The notes: a model not told the origin generated them from the letters alone. A stretch of DNA of 64,000 nt from Desarmillaria ectypa (GCA_030407005.1 JAUDYN010000003.1:3658001-3722000), one strand, 5' to 3'. Shown: positions 36,764-49,729, counted from the first letter of the stretch. Program-made: numbers and translations.

Positions 36764-38897
36764 TGGAGCCTATTCTCTTGTTTCCTTCTACACTGTTGTG
36801 ATCGTCAGCTGTTGGCGCGGGTGAGCGACTGATCGAGGTAGGAACTCCGTGTATTCCTTTATCTTCAATTCAGGCATCGCCGGGGCCGTATTCAGCTCTT
36901 TCTGGAACCTCCAACAAGCCTTCCCGCTACGAATCTATAAATCTGTGAGTATTATTTCGCTATCTATACGCTATCGACATGTGGTACCCTACTAGGTGAG
37001 GTTCGGGATATTTTAGGAGACATCATATACCCATCGAAAATCCCTCACAGATCTTACCCTTACACCAACCGACCTCCTTGCGTGCCTAGAAAACTGAATA
37101 CAACCCTTGAAAAAATCCGCATCGCTGATCCTGACACATACCCCGCATGAGAAATACAAATTTAACGCACCCAGCCAGCGCCAATGTGACCTGACGAACG
37201 TTCACCTGAGCGGCGGATGGAAAAAGCTTTGAACGCCAATCCTTTTAGGGGCGCATTCAAACAGTCGAAGTGACGAACAATAGGGGAATTAGTGCGAAAG
37301 GATTTTTTGTTCCGTTCCTCGCCCATAATTAAAATGATCGACTCCGAGCGACTAAGTCCGAGCCCGTTTTTCCTGAGCAGGTTGCAGTGCTGAGACATGC
37401 TCTGCACGACTGAATGTGGCGTGGAATAAGAGCTGTAAGTTCTCTATTGTTGTCGCCTTTTAATACAATGAGGGCGGCGTTGACCGAGTAAATCTGCTGC
37501 GCACCGTTGTAGGGTAAGGTCAGTTGAGATTTTCAATTCAGTTTAATAAGTAGTCGCGTGCTGGGGGTGTTGAGGTATAACGCCATGGTCTCTACCAATA
37601 ACAGACAAAAAGGGAGGTCCAGCTTGAACTGAATGTACTATCAGGAGCGTCGCTATGGTAGCATAGAATGTACTTGTTAAACATCCTAGGCGGACTCAGC
37701 GAGAAACTGAATAGAAAGCGGAAGCGGGAAGCAGAGCAAGAGTCTAGAGCAAGGTTCTGCCCTCGGCCTTTCTGAGACCTGCTCTACAAATTATTTTGTG
37801 CGCCAACTGCAGTGCAGACCAGTGATAACAAAGGTCAGACGCCTGAGAAAATCCTCTACCACAGATAGAGCAAAAGTGGCAGGAAGGGTACAGCTCTGAG
37901 GTACATTAAAGAAACAAGAACGACGTCGACAGTAAACGTCCGGCGAAATAAAAGATCGGCGGAAAACATGTTTGGAGTGACATTGACAGTTGTTTGGTCG
38001 TTTGTGTTTGACTGAGCGGAGTAATAAATTTAGATGAATGGGTATGAGAAGCGGTGCCGACAGATGGATATCATTAGTTTGACGAAACGCGTCAAAAAAG
38101 AACATACGCAAAAACAAGAATCGTACCCATTAGAGCGAGGCACCGACATCAAAGAAGAATTTCCAAACCAGGCGCCGAATGGCGAGATCATTTTGGGGGG
38201 GTAAATCTAGAGATCTGAAAAGTGACCGTGGGAACGAACGAGAATGGGCTGAGTCGGCTCGGAGCTCAGTTCGCGATCGCGTGTGTGACAAGTGCTTCCT
38301 CAGCCTGGGATGCCCAAGATAGCAGACTGGCACCAGAAAAACGGGAATGGAATGGAGAATACATAGGGTACGTACTGAAATAGAGTATAATAGACGAGTC
38401 GGGGAGGGTAATGGGGGAAAGCGCAAAGTAAGGGCCAACCATCCGCTGGTGAGCTCGTCTGTTTTCGATCACTTCCGTGCCAAGGTCAGCCCCCAAGGTG
38501 AGTGACTCTGATTGGAAATAACCATGAAATGGGACTGAAATGCAGATTAGCATTCATTTACCCTTCTTAATCCCAGATTCGCTCGATTCGTTCCTGCTCC
38601 CCTCGATTTTGGTCCTGTTTTCTGGCGGGGCCGTCATACGAGTGCCTCGAAAACTCGACATAATTGACGCAAACTACATAAACGTGGAAAGCGCGCGCGT
38701 CACCCTCGATTTAATCGGATTTTTCCCCAATTTCTTTTTGCGAGAATTTGGGCCATTCTGGGTTTATCCCGATAATTGCTTATTTCTGGGATTATCGAGA
38801 TTGCCGGCTTTTGAGTTTATTTCTCTTTATATTCTTGTTATATTGCCTCGCAATGCGACTTTTCCGTCCACTGCAAGCTCCCCCGCTACCCTCTCAG

Positions 38898-39217
38898 ATG
38901 TCCTCCTCGGTCAGCCCTACCAGCCCTACATTTACCAACTTCTCTGCTCCATCACCGTATTCCTCTGCCTCGTCCGTCGAAGACACCCCATTCGACACCG
39001 TGCCCAACGACCGCGACCGCGATTCAGCCGTTGTACAGACCATGTCTTCCTACTCTCCATACTCTTCCAACGCCCAACCGCCTCTCTACCAGAACCAGAA
39101 TGACCTCGTCTACCCTGACCAAGACCAGTACTACCAGTCGACGTCAATGATGATGCCATGGACATCGCCCGTCGCGAAAAAGCAACAGGACATGCAAGAC
39201 CAGTACCACTCTCAACA

Positions 39218-39248
<31 letters not shown>

Positions 39249-40705
39249 CAACAACAACAACAACAGATACCGGCACAGCAGCTGTCCGTATTCATTCCCA
39301 ATGGTCAGCAGCAGCAGTCACCAGTCATTCACTCGCCTGTGCCCCATCACCACAGTCAACAGGGCCACCACTCGCAGCAGAACTCCCATCGTCTTCTCGA
39401 CATTGATTTGGACGAGTGGCATTCGCAGCAGCATCAGTACTCGCATGCCCAGTCGCATTCACTAGCCATGACCCAGGTCCATCCGAGCCACCCATATCCA
39501 CGGGTCAAGCAGGAGGACCTCTCTGTGCTCTATCCTTTGAATGGGAACGGTACGTACGGACATGTCAATGGTCCGGCACAGCAGCAGACTTCATCCCATA
39601 CCCAAGGGCATATATTCGATCTCTCGGCGCACCACCAGCTGCAGGCTCAGCCTTCGTCGTCGTACAACCTGCTCAACGCATACTACCAGTCGCAAGGCCA
39701 GCATAATGCCTTAGGAATGCACGAGCGTTTTGTGCATCCTTCGGAGCTCTCCCCTGCCGACTCACCCGTCTCGCCTCTCGAATTCCCTCAGCGGCCCGAC
39801 GACACCGTAGACCCTGCACAGGGACAGATACTGCAACAGCAACTGGCCGCCGGGTGCGATCCGCGTTATGTCTCCGGAGACCTCGGCGCAGTAGCCACTG
39901 CAACGAGGGACGACGCGGATGAAGAGGACGCAGAGGGTGACGACGACATTGATGCAGAAGGCGAAGACGAGTACGAAGATAAGGACGGCGGTAAGGATGA
40001 CGACGCGTATGATGATGACGAAGACTACGACGATGTTGACTACGACGACGACAGGGACGGGGAGTACGTATTACGTCGAGGAAGACGCTCTTCCGGCGGT
40101 TCTTTGAAGCGTAACCTACGTACGCGTACGGGTGGAGAGCGGTATAATCCGTACCAATATACCTCCCCGTCCCCTTCGGCCTATCCAGAGGCTCAAAACC
40201 AGATCAGCATCAGCACCCGTTCGAGACGCACTACCTCAAATGACTCGTCACTTACTTCGACGGCATCGTCTTTGGACTATCCTCTTCCTTCCCCTCGTCG
40301 CAGGCCTCGTCCCTCGGCGAACCTTCCTGTACCGGTTCCAGTGCCCAATCTCACCAAGAAATCTCGCGGACGACGTGTACCGACAGTTACATCGCTGGAC
40401 CTCAGTCCGCGACGCGGTGGTGACGAAGACTTCCATACGGCCAAAGGTGCTAGGGTCCATTTGTGCAAGGTCCCTGGTTGCGGCAAGTGTTTCGCCCGCG
40501 GCGAACACTTGAAGAGGCATGTCCGTAGCATCCATACCTATGAAAAACGTGAGTCTCCTTTCATATTTTCTTCTGGTGACCTTGACTGACCTGCCGCATT
40601 GTTTTTTTAGCGCATAAATGTCCGTACCCTGGCTGTGGAAAAGATTTTAGTCGCCACGATAATCTCGGTCAACATATGCGGGTTCATAAGGATTATCGGG
40701 GTTAA
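38898..40705 (+). CDS. C2H2 zinc-finger transcription factor (paralogue 2), poly-Q
   Basis: Exons 38898-40548 and 40611-40705 give 581 residues. The open frame extends upstream to 38748 through a hydrophobic stretch, but the ATG at 38898 starts the Ser/Thr/Pro-rich sequence typical of such regulators. Features in order: a Gln tract of about 20 residues (39210-39267), many QH-rich segments, an acidic Asp/Glu run (about 39910-40060), the block PVPNLTKKSRGRRVPT, finger 1 (C523-C528-H541-H546) and finger 2 (C554-C559-H572-H576), with a stop eight residues later. Unlike paralogue 1, nothing follows finger 2. The intron in the HTYEKP linker matches paralogue 1. The role as a DNA-binding regulator is secure; targets are unknown. 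Confidence 0.88.
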
Positions 40706-41317
40706 TGCCCTCTTCTTCTGCTACGAACTGCATGCACACTTCATCATTACCACATACCCCATAATTCTACTTGGATTCAGATTTTGGTTTAATTCTCTAT
40801 CTCGGGAAAGTGTTTTCGCTCGCGACTTTTTATGCGTGGGCTATTCTTTATTCGTTATTCGTTTTTCCACTGTTGTTGTCACTGTACATTCTCCCGCAAT
40901 CCCCATCCACCGCGCATTTTTAACATAGATACAACCGTTATAGCGTATCATACTCACCGGCTTATTACTTAGTACTATAATCGTACGCCCTCAGTGTTTG
41001 TTCCTTATTAGTGTACACTGTACTGTGGTTATATTATCGGCGGCCTTTAGCGCCTGCGATTGTTGTCAGCGGACTTGAAGCGGAACTCCTGATTGAGACC
41101 TCGGAAGAGCAACCCTTGTGCCACGTCTGAATCGGATTAAATGATAGCCTTACAAGAAAGTGCATTAATGGCGGTGGTATAGTGTTACAGAATGGTATTA
41201 CATAGTCTACGATGAATGAAAGGCCGTAGTCAGTATCGACAACAAGATTTACAAATAAAGAACACTTACAAAGACCGAGAGCATACGAAAGGTAGATGGT
41301 AAGAACAAGACAACAAG
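40706..41317. other. convergent intergenic spacer
   Basis: 612 bp between the 3' ends of the C2H2 gene (plus) and centrin (minus). It is AT-rich, with nothing recognisable beyond likely untranslated regions. Confidence 0.45.
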
Positions 41318-41927
41318 CTATGCATCGTCCGTCATGATAGCGAAGAACTCTTGCTCGCTGATCTCGCCGTCCTGGTCCAGGTCAAATTCGTCTATCATTG
41401 CTTGCCTACGACAAGAAAAAAATGTCAGCCAGCAAAGCAAAACAAGGAAATAATACTGACAATTCATCGTCCTCAAGCCGGTCCCCAATCTCCTTCGCCA
41501 CACGCCTCAAATTCCTCAGACTGATCTTGCCGGTATTATCGTCGTCGAAAAGCTGAAAGGCGCGCCGAATCTCATCCATCGGGTCCCGTGCAAGAATCCT
41601 CTCACTCACTGCAAGTCGCCCCGTAAGCACCCTGACGCACTACAGCGCCAAACCCCACTCACTAATTTTAACAAAATCCTCATAATCCATGAGCCCATGA
41701 CCCGTCTTGTCGTTATCCCGGAGGATCTTCAAGACTTCGGCTTTCTTCATATCAAACCCTAGCGCACGCATCGCAACCTTGAGCTCATGGTAATCCACAC
41801 AGCCGTCCCTGTCACTATCGAACAGGTCGAAGGCTTCCTTGACTTCCTGTTTTTGCTCGTCGGAGAGCTCGGGGCGGGTGTGGGTGCGCCTTTTGACTTT
41901 CTGGGCGGCATTTGAGGCTCCGTACAT
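41318..41927 (-). CDS. centrin (caltractin, CDC31-like)
   Basis: Exons 41663-41927, 41461-41608 and 41318-41405 give 166 residues, the normal centrin length. A basic N-terminus leads into [20 protein letters not shown]. Four EF-hands follow: [12 protein letters not shown] (canonical), [15 protein letters not shown] (one residue too long, probably not binding calcium), [12 protein letters not shown] (Asn at position 12) and [12 protein letters not shown] (canonical). Centrin organises the spindle pole body and binds Sfi1-type repeats; it also serves in nuclear export and DNA repair complexes. The ATG at 41927 is the only in-frame start before the conserved region. Confidence is high. Confidence 0.93.
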
Positions 41928-43798
41928 GATTGTGGGGAGGGAGAACGCGTTTGGGGGCAGCTTAATAGGCGCGTTGAACGTGGAGAGATTTTCTGATCGG
42001 ATAAATTTGGGCCATTGTTCGCCTGATGCGGAGTTGTAACTTGAGGGATCCCGCAGTCGGCATGCATTGTTCTAGAGATTATGCCGAGGCTCCGATATCA
42101 ACTCCGCATTATGCATTTGTTCGCGGCAGCTTTGCTCATGAGATCCGGCACCTCGAGTCTCTTGCTAACAGGTTTCTTCTCCAAGGAGTTTTATTACTCG
42201 ATTTTGACAAAATATGAGCGGAGGGCGAAGGGCGAAGTAACCGCTGCAAACGCCACCTTCATTTCCGTCCGCGTCTTGAATGTTTGAACTTTGCATCGAA
42301 CTGTTCGAGCTAATGCATATTGGTTCACCTGGTTGACTTGTGTTTCAAAGCTTTCCCAGAACAGTTACATGGTCGTATTTACCTAAACGCCACCGCAGTG
42401 CGCATGCATGCACACTTGCAGCCGTCTCTCTTGAATGGTGAATAATAAATACCACTACTGTTAAAGCGGAATGATTCGGTGTCGACTGGTTCATATAGCA
42501 ACAGAAATTCCGGGTCTTTCCGCCATGAACACCACTGGTATCGTGACCGTTCCCCTTCGCGACCCTCCAGAACCCAAAGCGCCCTCGCCTAATACTATCC
42601 ATATTTGGATGCAATGTCATTGCGGAGCCGTGAATGATCTGCACAAGATTTGGGGTTCGTTCTGGCGTTTTCGCATTAGTAACTTGCTTGGACAGTTGAT
42701 TATGAAATACCGCAAGGCCTATGTCCAGGACAGAGTTAGGAAATAGACAGAGTAGGTAACTTGAAAACGTGACGGCAGGTGTATTGGTAGGGTTGTCGGA
42801 AGAAACATTCAACAGCGGAGGGCCTGATGAAGATCCTTAATGGAGGCTCACGTCCCTGCGAACAAAAAGAGCAAGGATGAATGTCACTATTTTCTTTAAC
42901 TCGAAAATATCTCTGCCAAGACAATTAGTTGGTAAAACACATCGAGGTATCCTGGCCTACACGCGCGGATATCATGCACGCTCCAGGTCCAGCCTTCTGA
43001 TGCTGAAGAAGACTTGACGTCTTGTTCAAAAAGAGTTTAGCACATCCGTGAAATAGCCCTGGCGCTACCCTGAGAACCGAAAAAAATGGGCGCTGGTCTC
43101 GCCCGCCAGTCCGACGTAATTTAGTGTGACAGTCGGTGGGACTTGAAAATGAAAAGTTGACTGCCTCGAGTCGGTTTGTTAGCAACGTCGCCTCTTCAGG
43201 GTAGGGAATGATGTCCAAGTTCCGTTAAGAGTTATTTAAAGCCAGAATCGAGCGACGGTCTCCGTTAATTTCTGGAGAATATTAATGATGGTGACGTCGA
43301 CGCGACTGCTGCGACTGAACAAGGCATCGATCAGGTTGTCCATTGTCATATCGATTGTTCCAAGGGTCATCCGGAGTAATAGGTATTCACTTTATTAGTG
43401 TAAAGGGCACTGGGGGAAGGGGGGAAGTTACGATATGAGTTTCGCCTGACCAACTTAGGCGACCCTATGGGCTTCCGCATACGGAATACGCGTATATCCG
43501 TAAAATCCGACGGTAAGTGTATCACAAACAAAAGATCACTACCGTATCTAAATATTCTAGACAAAAGCCTTGTACATTTTCACCTTGCAGCATATTCCGG
43601 CCTTCGCGCTCCAAAGTCAGTGGAAGCGAAGGAAAAAGGTACTGATTATCCAATAAGAAGCTTCAAAAATGCCTCACCGCTGATTGGCCGACCCGGCAAA
43701 AAGCGTTCCGCATATTCCCACGATCCTAGAGTTCCCGAAGGCCACAGAGGCATTTTCCCTCCAACCAAAAGCCCAACGGTCGCAATAATCCCTTCGTC
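41928..43798. other. intergenic interval upstream of centrin and COX IV
   Basis: 1.9 kb holding the divergent promoters of centrin (minus) and the COX subunit gene (plus). ORFs at 42345-42812 (minus) and 42471-42746 (plus) are overlapping mirror frames without domains. CCAAT boxes close to the COX gene are listed separately. Confidence 0.4.
43650..43687. promoter_or_regulatory. CCAAT boxes upstream of the COX gene
   Basis: A direct CCAAT (43650-43654) and an inverted ATTGG (43683-43687) lie about 149 and 116 bp before the start codon. The HAP2/3/5 complex binds CCAAT and controls respiratory genes in fungi, so these are reasonable candidate sites. Their use is inference. Confidence 0.45.
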
Positions 43799-44478
43799 AT
43801 GCAAGCTGCTTTCCGTCTAGCACGCCAACAACGTCGATGCCTCGCGACGACGGCGAACCCTGCTCACGTCCTCACAAGCTCTGTGAGTCCTGCTGCACCT
43901 AAGCGGCCTGTCATTCCGCTGTCCAATGTCGAGGCCCAGTGGGAAAAGCTGTCCTCGGAGGAGAGGTCGTCGGTGCACGACCAGCTCGAGGTGTTGATGA
44001 AGAAGGACTGGAAAGAGTTATCAATTGATGAGAAGAAGGCCGGTGCGTCCCTTTTGAGGTCTACGGCTGGAGGGGCGGTCTTATTTTTGCTGTGAATAGC
44101 TTACTACGTTTCGTTTGGTCCTCATGGGCCCCGTACGCCTTCGAGCAAGCCTGGAGAAAACTTCAAGGTGTTCTTGGGCACTGCTGCCCTCCTTGGCATC
44201 ACTGGTCTCTTGTTCGTTGGTATTCGAGCTCTGGGTATGCTTTTTTTTTCTTCTTCAGCGCATATACCTCAACTTGAAATCTTTTCTTTGCAGCACCTGC
44301 GCCTCCCAAGACTATCAACAAGGAGTGGGAGGCTGCGATGAATGAACGCGCCTTGGAGCAAAAGATGAACCCTCTTACTGGTACGTCGCTCTTACAGACC
44401 CCTGGCATTAAGCCTGACTTTGTTGTAGGTATATCATCGGAGGGGTATAAGGGGAAGGGTTTCGTCGTGTCGAAATAG
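43799..44478 (+). CDS. cytochrome c oxidase subunit IV (COX5-type), mitochondrial
   Basis: Exons 43799-44042, 44100-44234, 44294-44380 and 44429-44478 give 171 residues. The Arg-rich, acid-free N-terminus (MQAAFRLARQQRRCLATTA) is a mitochondrial targeting signal. The matrix part contains IPLSNVEAQWEKLSSEE and KKDWKELSIDEKKAAYYVSF. One membrane span follows (FLGTAALLGITGLLFVGIRAL), then the intermembrane tail TINKEWEAAMNERALEQKMNP and GISSEGYKGKG. This matches subunit IV/Cox5, a nuclear-encoded core-associated subunit of complex IV in the inner membrane. A GTGAGT inside exon 1 (near 43882) is read through because the protein matches the family there. Confidence 0.92.
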
Positions 44479-46734
44479 ATATTCAGGACAAGTTACAACC
44501 ACCGAACAATCATACACCCCTCAGAATGCATAATTTTTGGATCTAGGTTGGACGCCTTTTCCCCTGCTTATATGCTTCTAATTGCCTCAGTCAACGTCAT
44601 CCCGATATTTCCCTTCGAATGCCACGCTTCGCATTTTCAATTTCGCTGTCCGCTAAGTATCCGTGTGGCAGGATGATTTCAACTCCAGCGTCTGTATTGC
44701 CTGTGATCGTGGCATGTCAAATTTTGCCAGTCCTATCTGGTAATCTTTGCCCCTCCCTTTGCTGAAGGAGGTTAACAAGCCCTCTGGCTTTAGAAGCCAA
44801 CACGAGGCAGTCGGCGTGTTATTTGCGGCGACCGGTCCGTATCTGCGTTCTTTTTGCTCAAATGTAACCGCGGTCTGGCGCCGTTTATCGCTAACACCGC
44901 ACGTGAGCTAGCCCACAGATCACCAGCTTTGCGTTGCTACTACTCAATGTCTCCTATATGCTCTATAACTAACCTTTTAGACTTTCAAGATCTCTCTCTA
45001 ACACGCCACTGGTCCTCGTGGCATCGAAGCAAACTTCCTCGTCACATCACCTGAGCGGATTTGTTTTCCCCCATTTTGATTGACGTCCTGGTACGAGGTA
45101 ATCACAGTATATCGGACGCTGGGTTACTTTGTAACCCTGATCTTTGCTTGTGACTTCTAGTGATTTTACTCTTTTGAAAAGTATCTTTTTCACCGATGGG
45201 ATAGGCTAAGCGCATCATTAGACTGGTTTGGAATTGTCAATCTGATGGGAAATGTTGCTGCATGGTACCGCACCTTTGCAACATGCTTGACATGGACTTG
45301 CTTCAACTTCTACCACGTATTCGTGTGACTAGGAAGGCATTTCTGCTCAACCCTCATCGCTCTCGTCCTACCTCAAGGGATTCAATGTCTCACGTGTAAC
45401 GCCCCTCCAACTCATAACTGCGCTCCTCGGTATTTTCTAAGGATTTTTGGGTCCTCTTCAGTGCTGCTAGCGGGCAGGCGAGGCTTCCGTAGAGCTCCAA
45501 AGCCCCGCCCCATTCCTTGACACATTTTGATGCGAGAATACGAGAGGTCTTAGTCGGTGCCTTCCGTCTCTGACCAAAAACCGAGTGTGAAAGGAAGGCG
45601 TTCGTGGCCAACGGGAGATACGGAGGGAAAGGGAAAAGATCTTCTGATCGGGGGGAAAATCCAGTATGGAAATACGAGCCACTCTTTGAACCCTGATTGT
45701 GGGCGTCTGCTTTGACAAGTTTCTCAAGGATCCATATGTTCAAGCATGTGCAGATCCTGCGGCGGATCTTCCAATTCGAAGAATACGCAAGGGTTGCGCC
45801 ATTCCAGCTGTCTCCTTGCCGCTTTTGTATAGTGCAGTGTAGGCTGTAATAAGCCGGCTACTGACCATGTTGTCCTTAATCAAGCCTTCATGGCCGACAG
45901 AGTCTGGACGGACCTTTTGTTTGTCACATGGAAGTGGCGGGCAAGTGGGAGGTTTCGGTTCTACGCCGGAACTTGGACCTTAATGAATGATTCCCGTTCG
46001 CTTCCCCTCCAAAGTGGACCATACCTCCGAATCTAACGCACCGAGTGCGTTTCGAACTTGATATTCGTCCTTGTTCTTGTTTAGCTGTGGCGCTCTAGCC
46101 CGCGATAATTGATTTCATTATTCTGTCAAGCTGCTACCTCCAAATTAAATAAATGGAATATCAAGTGCTCCACGTCGACTTGTGCATCTGGCCATCGCCT
46201 GCATTCTCTCCGGATATATCCCTCGCCTATGACATCCTTCTCTTTTCTGAACGCTCACCCTAAATCTGTAATCGATCCTTTTTGGCTAGGCGCGCCTCGT
46301 TCCTTGCTCGTCCGGAAATAACGAATCGATACGTTTCAAAAACCATTTCTCAAGAGATGTATATTAGAGGCTCGTCAATTGCCGTGGATTTCATTAATCA
46401 GTAAATGTGTCCCGCCTCAGGCACCTCGGGAGCTGCTACCTTCGACTTTAGAGAGACAAAAGACGTTCTGTTGACCTAGGTTGACCCTTAGTCAAGTAAT
46501 TTGGTAATTGGGAATTCCTCTGATGTTGTATGATCTTTGTTTCCGGTGTTTGTGGGCACCTTATCGACCGTTTTGTTTCTATGTTCCTGTAGCCTTGATG
46601 TTGTTCCTGTCTATACCTATCCTAGACAGAATACAGGCAACGTCCTGATGAGCGGCGTTCGAAAATTTTGGCACCTACTTTGTTTATAACATACGTCCTG
46701 TCAGTTACATCTTGTTCAGCCCACGAGTCAAAGG
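44479..46734. other. intergenic interval, no gene recognised
   Basis: 2.3 kb between the COX gene and the EthD gene. The longest open stretches (45390-45743 and 45467-45727, both minus) overlap in two frames and have no domain. Nothing else is assignable. Confidence 0.4.
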
Positions 46735-47257
46735 ATGGCCACCGGTACAATCCAGACAGACCGTGTCCGTGTTGCCCTTCTATTCAAGCGAAAAGAAGGA
46801 CTCACGCTTGAGGAATTCTACTCCCACTGGTTCGAGGGTCTCTCGAAAATGCTCCTCTCGTCTCCCATCTTCATGGATAACGTGCTCAAGTACGAACAGG
46901 TAAATTCAAACTAGATCTCTATACAATCCCCGTCTAACATACGTTATCAGTTGCGTATTGACAACGAGACTGCGGCAATGCTGAAAACCGTAGGCTTCGA
47001 GCCGCCGGAACAATGGGATGGTATGGCATTGCTGGAAGCAGAAAGTTTCGAGAAGATATTCGCTGTAAGTTTTTATTCTGGTTGAGACAGCGAAATGGTG
47101 CCTGATGTCTGCTGCGAAGATATTTCAGTCGGAGGAGTACAAGACAATTATCGGTCCTTATGAGGACCAATTCTTGCAAAGAAAGGCTGTTCAGATCTTC
47201 CCCTTGAGATTTGCTGTGTTCTTGGATAAGACCGAATCAAATCAGCTGCATCTATGA
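46735..47257 (+). CDS. EthD-domain protein (dimeric alpha/beta barrel)
   Basis: Exons 46735-46899, 46951-47064 and 47129-47257 give 135 residues. The protein opens with RVRVALLFKRKEGLTLEEFYSHW, the classic EthD/ABM start with a beta strand and then the F-Y-x-H-W motif, and ends with SEEYKTIIGPYEDQFL. Such small proteins form dimeric ferredoxin-like barrels; relatives include decarboxylases and cyclases of polyketide or ether metabolism. The reaction cannot be told from the sequence. The gene stands alone, not in an obvious biosynthetic cluster. Confidence 0.85.
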
Positions 47258-47514
47258 TTAGATACGCCTGTAGTTATTGTTTGTCTACTTCTTTCCGTTT
47301 ACTTGCTGTAGTCTGAAAAATAGCGGGTGCTGTATGACGCTCAATATTGAGTGACAGGCGAGCGTGCGGAAAGACATCCAAGGGAGTGGTCTAGAATACA
47401 AGATTAATTACTTTCTCCAAAACCAACAAGGTCATCGCGGGTGACATAATACGCAATAATTAAGGCTCTGGGTTTTCACTATTATCAGCGGACATCTTCC
47501 GGCCTTACATCAGC

Positions 47515-49187
47515 CTACAAGCCTTGGTCTTTTGGAGCATCCGAGTCATCCGAGAGGGCCATGCTGGTATTCTTCTGCTTGCGGGGATCTCTCATCTCGT
47601 GGCTCTCATACTCGACACTTATGAACATCTGTTAATCTATATGAGGTTTGATCTAAAAGGATACAAGGAAATACTGACTCCTTGTGATCGAGGCGGGGTA
47701 TGGCCCTACAATGGACGAAAGGGTGGTCGTCATGAGGTTACGGAAATTAATTTTTGGGAAAATTCGTACCTCGTTGCTGCCCCACGGCACTGGCCAGAGT
47801 GGCTGCTTCATCTCCAATATCCTGGGTGTGGGGTCTGCGCTGTACACGTGTCGTCTACAGTGAGAATCAATAATGATAGACACTATATTGCTCACGGCAT
47901 TAAGGCTCGAAAGCGCTGGAACACCTTCAGCGTCACCAAATCAATAGTTGTAGATATGCATACCTGAGTTCGTATACAGTTTGGGTAAGATGAATGCGAC
48001 GCCTGGGAGGGAGTTAGATTCGAACACAACGGAAATTGAAAGGCCTGCACAAAGATAGTAAGGCTGCCCCTTGTTGAAACCATAAGCAAGAAGGCAAAAA
48101 TATCCGGGTTGAGCACTTACCTTCACGCCGAGAATCAAACCTACATCAATTATGGCAACAGTCGCAGTGAGAAGCCCTGTTGATTATATTAAGCCTTGCA
48201 GCTCAGACCACGAGAAAGCAAGGAGATTTGCCGTTCTGCATAGTTACTATCGACGCCGACACTTCAGCATAAAGCAAAAATATCTCGATTGAACGAGGAA
48301 CTCACGTCGGATAATTCTATTCAAGATGCGATTGGTCCGTCTTATGGAACCTTTTGCCCGCTGTAAACATATGGTGATAACGACCGCGATGATGAGGTCC
48401 CCGAGTGCTGCTGGAATGAGCCACAGGAGAGACGGTGTGTCCAGTTTATTACGGAGCTCGTTCCAGTCAACTGAGTCGATGACCAGAAAGCCGATTATAC
48501 TTGTCGCTATACCGCCAGCTGAAGATGTCAATGCGCAGAGAATTATCACACCGACGTAGTAATAGTTCCTGCAATTGGTTGATCAGAAACGGCACTTGAT
48601 CGTTGGACGAATGTGCAACATACTTGGTCAACACCCAGATCTTCCATGCGAAAAAACCTTGAACCATCCCTGCCATGATACCCACCAGAAGCGGGTCAGT
48701 TGTGGCGGTCCAGTCAGCTGCGGAAAACGTTGTAGACCAGGCGTTCTATTGCAGGCTCTGAGGAGTCACTTGCCTTTGGTAAATGCGACAAGGTTCCCAA
48801 AATTGTCAATCAGGAGTTTATAAACCCTGCGAAGAAATCATAACTGGAAGATGCTAGCTGTTTCTGCCATGGCCCGTACCACATAAGCACAAAAACCGAG
48901 TTGATAACGTCCAAGGCAAAGAGAACTATGACGAAGACCTTTAGCCAGATGTTGTCCCTGAAAAAAACAAATCAGAGTATGTAGTTAAAAAAAGAGAGGA
49001 TTACGCTTACTTGGGGTAGCGGTCGAAGTAAATGTATAACTGCACAAACATGGCACCCAAGAGAAGGATGCTCAGAAATACTGCTAGAAGAAGACACGGG
49101 GTTCAATCCAACAGCTTAAAAAAAGACTTGAAAAATATACGTACATACAACGACGCCACCGAACGGGTCTGAAATTACGCTGCTCAT
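47515..49187 (-). CDS. DUF6534 multi-pass membrane protein, tandem copy A
   Basis: Minus strand. Exons read with confidence: 49145-49187, 49011-49083, 48880-48957, 48774-48826, 48624-48717, 48306-48568, 48232-48246, 48121-48176, 47964-48069, 47896-47924, 47770-47854, and a last exon 47515-47628. The junction before the last exon is unclear. The protein starts MSSVISDPFGGVVV and has about seven hydrophobic segments (VFLSILLLGAMFVQLYIYF, MAGMVQGFFAWKIWVLTK), then the loop RRTNRILNRIIR and PKLYTNS, before a hydrophilic tail with MFISVEYESHE. The family is common in Agaricomycetes and its function is unknown. Two introns begin with GC (48718-48773 GCAAGT; 48177-48231 GCAAAT). Copy B follows directly upstream. 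Confidence 0.85.
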
Positions 49188-49729
49188 ATCTGAGGCGAAG
49201 GGGGACAAAGAGGAGGAAAGGGAGGTACTAATTGAACTCGTCCGCTAGACAATTAATAGTGCATTGATCAAGAAAGAAATAATACGTCTGAAACATAGTA
49301 CAACACGGAGTTTAGTACAATGATGAGGCCGCGTGCTGAATTTTTAAAAAAAGGCTTGATGAACTTGAAGGTATTGTTCAAGAGTCAGGCTAGCCAAGTC
49401 CCGAATTTGAAATACAACCCCGATATTGCCGCGGTCGCGAGCCGCCGGCGCTCATCACTGAGATTCCTCGGGCGGCTTAATGCTCCGCTCTTGTGTTCGC
49501 TATTGATCAGATTCTTGAGCGATTACGTCTTTTGTTTCGCATTGGGCTCTATATCTGTCTCTAAGTACTACAGCCTCCATATCATCTCAGCGTCTATAAT
49601 GCAAATGTATCTGAGACAGCTACTATTATATCGTACACCCTACACAGTATGATAGCATACAGAAAGAAAGGCACGATCAAAGAAAGGACAAAAGGTCAAG
49701 AAAACATTTGCGGCTCTGAGAAGGCGGGA
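49188..49729. other. spacer between tandem DUF6534 genes
   Basis: 542 bp between the start of copy A and the stop of copy B. It should hold the promoter of A and the 3' region of B. An ORF at 49320-49652 (plus) has no recognisable domain. Confidence 0.45.

Larger units (their letters stand above)
29945..38897. other. nine-kb interval without a recognisable gene
   Basis: No ORF here shows a domain I know, and none could be extended by convincing splicing. Open stretches include 30673-31032 (minus), 31196-31615 (plus), 32987-33309 (plus, Ser-rich), 33493-33887 (minus, two overlapping frames) and 34601-34999 (minus). They look like short fragments in shifting frames, as expected of decayed genes or old elements. 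The part from about 38130 to 38890 is likely the promoter and leader of the C2H2 gene downstream. Confidence 0.45.

Noticed and set aside
38130..38553. Minus ORFs with hydrophobic or Arg/Leu-rich content near 38.1-38.5 kb
   Set aside because: They overlap each other in two frames, show no domain and lie in the probable promoter of the C2H2 gene.
38748..38897. N-terminal extension of the second C2H2 protein with a hydrophobic stretch
   Set aside because: A membrane-like start is implausible for this regulator family; the ATG at 38898 begins the expected Ser/Thr/Pro-rich sequence.
42345..42812. Minus ORF of 155 codons near 42.3-42.8 kb
   Set aside because: Mirror of a plus ORF, no known domain, composition typical of chance; lies in a promoter interval.
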